NCBI RefSeq assembly: GCF_018139625.1
Contig: NZ_JAGSOH010000018.1
Span: 1-64,000, forward strand
From: Actinospica acidithermotolerans
Lineage (GTDB): Bacteria > Actinomycetota > Actinomycetes > Streptomycetales > Catenulisporaceae
Direction of reading: 5' to 3'
Length of the DNA: 64,000 nt
Both the position numbers and the translations under genes were made by a program. This document shows positions 61,792-64,000 of the stretch, one piece after another. The stretch's first letter is position 1; each line of letters starts with the position of its first letter. The notes beneath the pieces are model-generated. The model worked only from the letters and a program-made list of their open reading frames with translations, was not told where the DNA came from and ran no database searches.

Positions 61792-62792
61792 GACGCGTCA
61801 CCTCCCGATGCGTTCTTACCCTTGACGCTGGTCATCGGACCGACGACGCAGCGGATTCCGGAGCCGGTCGTGGTCAGGTCGGTGCCCGCCAACGTGGAGT
61901 TGGTGCCGCATCCGGTGGTCAGCGTGCCGCCCTGCTTCTCGGCGATCAGCGACTGGATGTGCGCCTGGTAGTCGGCCGGGCTGACCACCTTGACGTTGAA
62001 GAGCATCCGGGAGTGCTCGACACCGCACAGCTCGGCGCACTCGCCGATGTACGTGCCCTCCTTGTCCGGAGTCACCTCGTACATGTTCACGCGGCCCGGC
62101 ACGACGTCGAGCTTGAACAGGAAGTTCGGGATCCAGAAGGAGTGGATCACGTCGGGGGAGGTCAGGGTGAACTTGACCTCCTCGCCCGCGGGCAGCCACA
62201 GCGTCGGCGGCTGGCCGGAGGTGCCGATGTCGTACGCGGTGTCCGACGAGGTCGCGGCGCCGTTGCCGTTGTCCAGCGAGGCGTCGTAGTTGTAGTTGAA
62301 GGTCCAGCTCCACTGCCGGCCCACGACGTTGATCGAGGTGTACTGCTTGTTGTTGATCTGCAGCAGCGACGTCTCGTCCTTGGCCGTGAAGTAGAAGATC
62401 ACGCCGACCATGATCAGCGGGATGGCCGTGTAGAGCAGTTCCAGCGGCAGGTTGTACCGGGTCTGCGGGGGCACCTCGATGCCGTGCCGCTTGCGGCGGT
62501 ACGCGAAGCAGCACCACAGGATCAGGCCCCAGACGAGCGCGCCGACCGCGAACGCGGTGATCCACTGGCCCTGCCACAGGTGCAGGGTGGTGGGGGCTTC
62601 CTTCGAGGCCGGCTCCGGGAAGCCGAGCCGGGTGAAGGCGTTGTCGGCGCAGCCCGAGGCGGTAACGAGGACGACGCCGGCCAGCGTCGTGCGGGCGACC
62701 AGGCGCCGCTTTCTTGACGCGTCGACGCGCGCCCGCCCCGTGCTCTTCTCACGCGGCGGGAGAGGTCTGCGTTCAGAGCCGTGCTGACTCAA
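61788..62792 (-). CDS. ctaC: Cytochrome c oxidase subunit II
   Basis: A 334-residue lipoprotein-like subunit: a Tat/Sec-type signal with a lipobox ([12 protein letters not shown], acylated Cys about 48), two membrane helices ([39 protein letters not shown]) and a CuA domain with [10 protein letters not shown] and [14 protein letters not shown], which contain the His, two Cys, Glu and Met ligands. The TTG at 62792 follows GAAGGG TACG. First gene of ctaC-ctaD-ctaF. The basic N-terminus ([11 protein letters not shown]) fits a signal peptide. Confidence 0.95.
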   Translation of the reverse strand: MSQHGSERRPLPPREKSTGRARVDASRKRRLVARTTLAGVVLVTASGCADNAFTRLGFPEPASKEAPTTLHLWQGQWITAFAVGALVWGLILWCCFAYRRKRHGIEVPPQTRYNLPLELLYTAIPLIMVGVIFYFTAKDETSLLQINNKQYTSINVVGRQWSWTFNYNYDASLDNGNGAATSSDTAYDIGTSGQPPTLWLPAGEEVKFTLTSPDVIHSFWIPNFLFKLDVVPGRVNMYEVTPDKEGTYIGECAELCGVEHSRMLFNVKVVSPADYQAHIQSLIAEKQGGTLTTGCGTNSTLAGTDLTTTGSGIRCVVGPMTSVKGKNASGGDAS

Positions 62793-63115
62793 CGTACCCT
62801 TCCCGATCTCTCGTCCCTGCTCCGCCGCGGCGCTCGGTGGGTGGCGTTCGCGGTGGCGCCCGTTTTCGCGGGCCGGGGATCACTGATTCAATGCTGCGGC
62901 CAAACCCTACTCCAGGCACGTGGACCGCCTGCGGGCAGGTACCCCCCTTTAGCCGGACCGCCCCACGGAGCTCACGCATACGGTCTAATGGCTGGCCACA
63001 AGGGGCTATTCGGACACCGGCGCCCGTCGCCCGGCGGGCGTTGTCGCCCCATCATCTCGCCGATGATCATCCGTCAGACGGCGAACACGCAGGCCGGGTG
63101 GTTACGCTCGGTCCC
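62793..63115. other. Divergent intergenic region ctaC - cysteine desulfurase
   Basis: 323 bp with no credible gene. On the minus strand a TAGGGT at about 62906-62911 may be the -10 of ctaC. A short inverted repeat ATCATC-n5-GATGAT lies at 63051-63067. TACGCT at about 63102 is the probable -10 of the rightmost gene. Confidence 0.5.
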
Positions 63116-64000
63116 ATGGTCTATTTCGACGCCGCGAGCGGGGAGCCGCTGGACCCCGCCGGACGCGAGGCGTACCTCGCCGCGCTGGACGAGGGCTGGG
63201 CCGGCCCGGACCGGCTCTACCGGGAGGGACGCCGCGCGAGGATGCTGCTGGACGCGGCCCGCGAGGCGGTCGCCGAGGTGCTGCGCTGCCGCGCCGACGA
63301 GCTCGTTTTCACCGGTTCCGGCACGTCGGCCGTGCACCAGGGGGTCCTCGGCCTGGCGAAGGGCCGCACGCGAGCCGGGCGCGCGCTCGTGCTCGGCGCG
63401 GTCGAGCACTCCTCGGTGATGCACGCGGCGGAACTGGCGGCGGCCCGCAACGGCGGCGAGCGGGTCCTGGTTCCGGTGGACGCGCACGGCCGGATCCGGC
63501 TGGAATCCTTGACTCAATCGTTAGCCGGCCTGGCCGTCGGCCTGGTCGCCGTCCAGTCCGCGAACCACGAGGTCGGAACCCGGCAGCCGCTGCGCGAGGT
63601 CGCCGAACTGGCCGCCGGGCACGGGGTGCCGCTGCTGGTGGACGCCGCGGCCTCGCTCGGACGCGAACCCGTGCCGCCGGGCTGGTCGGTGCTGGCGGGA
63701 TCCGCGCGCAAGTGGGGCGGTCCGACCGGGGTCGGGGTTCTGGCCGTGCGCAAGGGAACCCGCTTCGCGGCCGACTGGCCGCAGGACGAGCGGGAGCGCG
63801 GCTGGTCCCCCGGTCCGCAGAACGTCCCGGCGATCCTCGCGGCCGCCACCGCGCTTCGGGCCCGAAGCGCCGAGCAGCAGGAGGTCGGGCTCGGCCACCG
63901 GGAGCTGACGGAGCTGCTGCGTGCGCGGATTCCCGAGCTGGTACCGGATGTGGAGGTCGTCGGCGACCCGGACGACCGGGTGCCGCACATCCTGACGTTC
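63116..64000 (+). CDS. Cysteine desulfurase-like class V aminotransferase (cut by window edge)
   Basis: An open frame of 295 codons reaching the window end. It has the class V fold: MVYFDAASGEPLDPAGREAY at the start, VFTGSGTSAVHQGVLGL (PLP phosphate loop), EHSSVMHAA, VQSANHEVGT, the pocket VDAAASLGREPVP and the PLP lysine in GSARKWGGPTGVGVL. The Ala-Ser after FDAA replaces the usual FDNAATT. It might supply sulfur for FeS clusters or tRNA. The ATG at 63116 lies 7 nt after TACGCT with no ribosome site, so it is probably leaderless. The C-terminus, with the sulfur-carrying Cys, is outside the window, so activity cannot be judged. Confidence 0.85.
   Translation, partial: MVYFDAASGEPLDPAGREAYLAALDEGWAGPDRLYREGRRARMLLDAAREAVAEVLRCRADELVFTGSGTSAVHQGVLGLAKGRTRAGRALVLGAVEHSSVMHAAELAAARNGGERVLVPVDAHGRIRLESLTQSLAGLAVGLVAVQSANHEVGTRQPLREVAELAAGHGVPLLVDAAASLGREPVPPGWSVLAGSARKWGGPTGVGVLAVRKGTRFAADWPQDERERGWSPGPQNVPAILAAATALRARSAEQQEVGLGHRELTELLRARIPELVPDVEVVGDPDDRVPHILTF

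Noticed and set aside
59926-61971. 681-codon frame opposite ctaD
   Set aside because: Antisense to the unmistakable cytochrome oxidase subunit I gene; His/Arg/Glu-rich product without structure.

Overview
The window is a 64 kb piece of an actinomycete chromosome. The evidence is very high G+C with third-position GC bias, an actinobacterial cytochrome bc1-aa3 branch (qcrCAB with a di-haem QcrC, ctaCDEF), a class II DAHP synthase, an Rv2175c-type DNA-binding protein, a PASTA-domain Ser/Thr kinase, a PimB'-type mannosyltransferase, IdeR/DmdR-type iron boxes and an ECF41 sigma factor. The order of the core genes (thiE - thiOSG - PASTA kinase - bfd/bfr - DAHP synthase - trpEG - glk - DUF5304 - ArsA-like - fadD - GT4 - NlpC/P60 - trpD - qcr/cta) resembles Streptomyces as I recall it. 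The lineage is therefore Streptomyces-like or a neighbour such as Catenulisporales. I saw no tRNA, rRNA, CRISPR array, insertion sequence or phage gene.

Layout. (1) 0-2.4 kb: a drug-efflux MFS gene and its TetR gene in one operon behind two operator-like palindromes. (2) 2.6-6.7 kb: thiamine genes, thiE on the minus strand with an Rv2175c homologue, and thiO-thiS-thiG on the plus strand behind a TPP riboswitch. (3) 6.8-11.3 kb: PASTA kinase, small membrane proteins, a molybdopterin oxidoreductase, and bacterioferritin with its ferredoxin behind an iron box. (4) 11.3-24.2 kb: a more accessory stretch with two further TetR/MFS pairs, an unusual HNH protein with a histone-H1-like tail, threonine aldolase, class II DAHP synthase, an aldo/keto reductase with a MerR regulator, a Nudix gene, DUF402, and a probably iron-regulated membrane protein. 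(5) 24.2-36.1 kb: fused trpEG behind a Trp-Trp-Trp leader peptide and attenuator, phosphofructokinase, GTP cyclohydrolase II, plsC, a hydrolase, glucokinase, DUF5304, ArsA-like ATPase, SRPBCC protein and fadD.

(6) 36.1-41.1 kb: a LacI-controlled sugar operon (Gfo/Idh oxidoreductase, DUF993, TIM-barrel isomerase, ThuA-like). (7) 41.2-50.7 kb: an rRNA methylase-like gene, a protein made of two copies of an unrecognised domain, two glycosyltransferases, an ECF41 sigma factor with its carboxymuconolactone decarboxylase-like target, an NlpC/P60 hydrolase, a NYN-domain protein and a stand-alone Lrp/AsnC effector domain. (8) 50.8-64 kb: the respiratory cluster qcrB-qcrA-qcrC-ctaE and ctaF-ctaD-ctaC on the minus strand. 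Between the two halves lie a receiver-like protein, trpD, DUF4259 and an L,D-transpeptidase. A truncated cysteine desulfurase-like gene runs off the right edge.

Two patterns cut across the window. First, many genes have a TANNNT hexamer 6-8 nt before the start codon and no Shine-Dalgarno, so leaderless transcripts look common. Second, short tandem duplications sit on the stop codons of several genes (bfr/tetR, trmH-like, qcrB, trpD). The most informative regulatory sites are the five-copy 18-bp-spaced operator array at 12330-12412, the trp attenuator, the ECF41 promoter and the two iron boxes. All functional statements are from motif reading; no database search was run.
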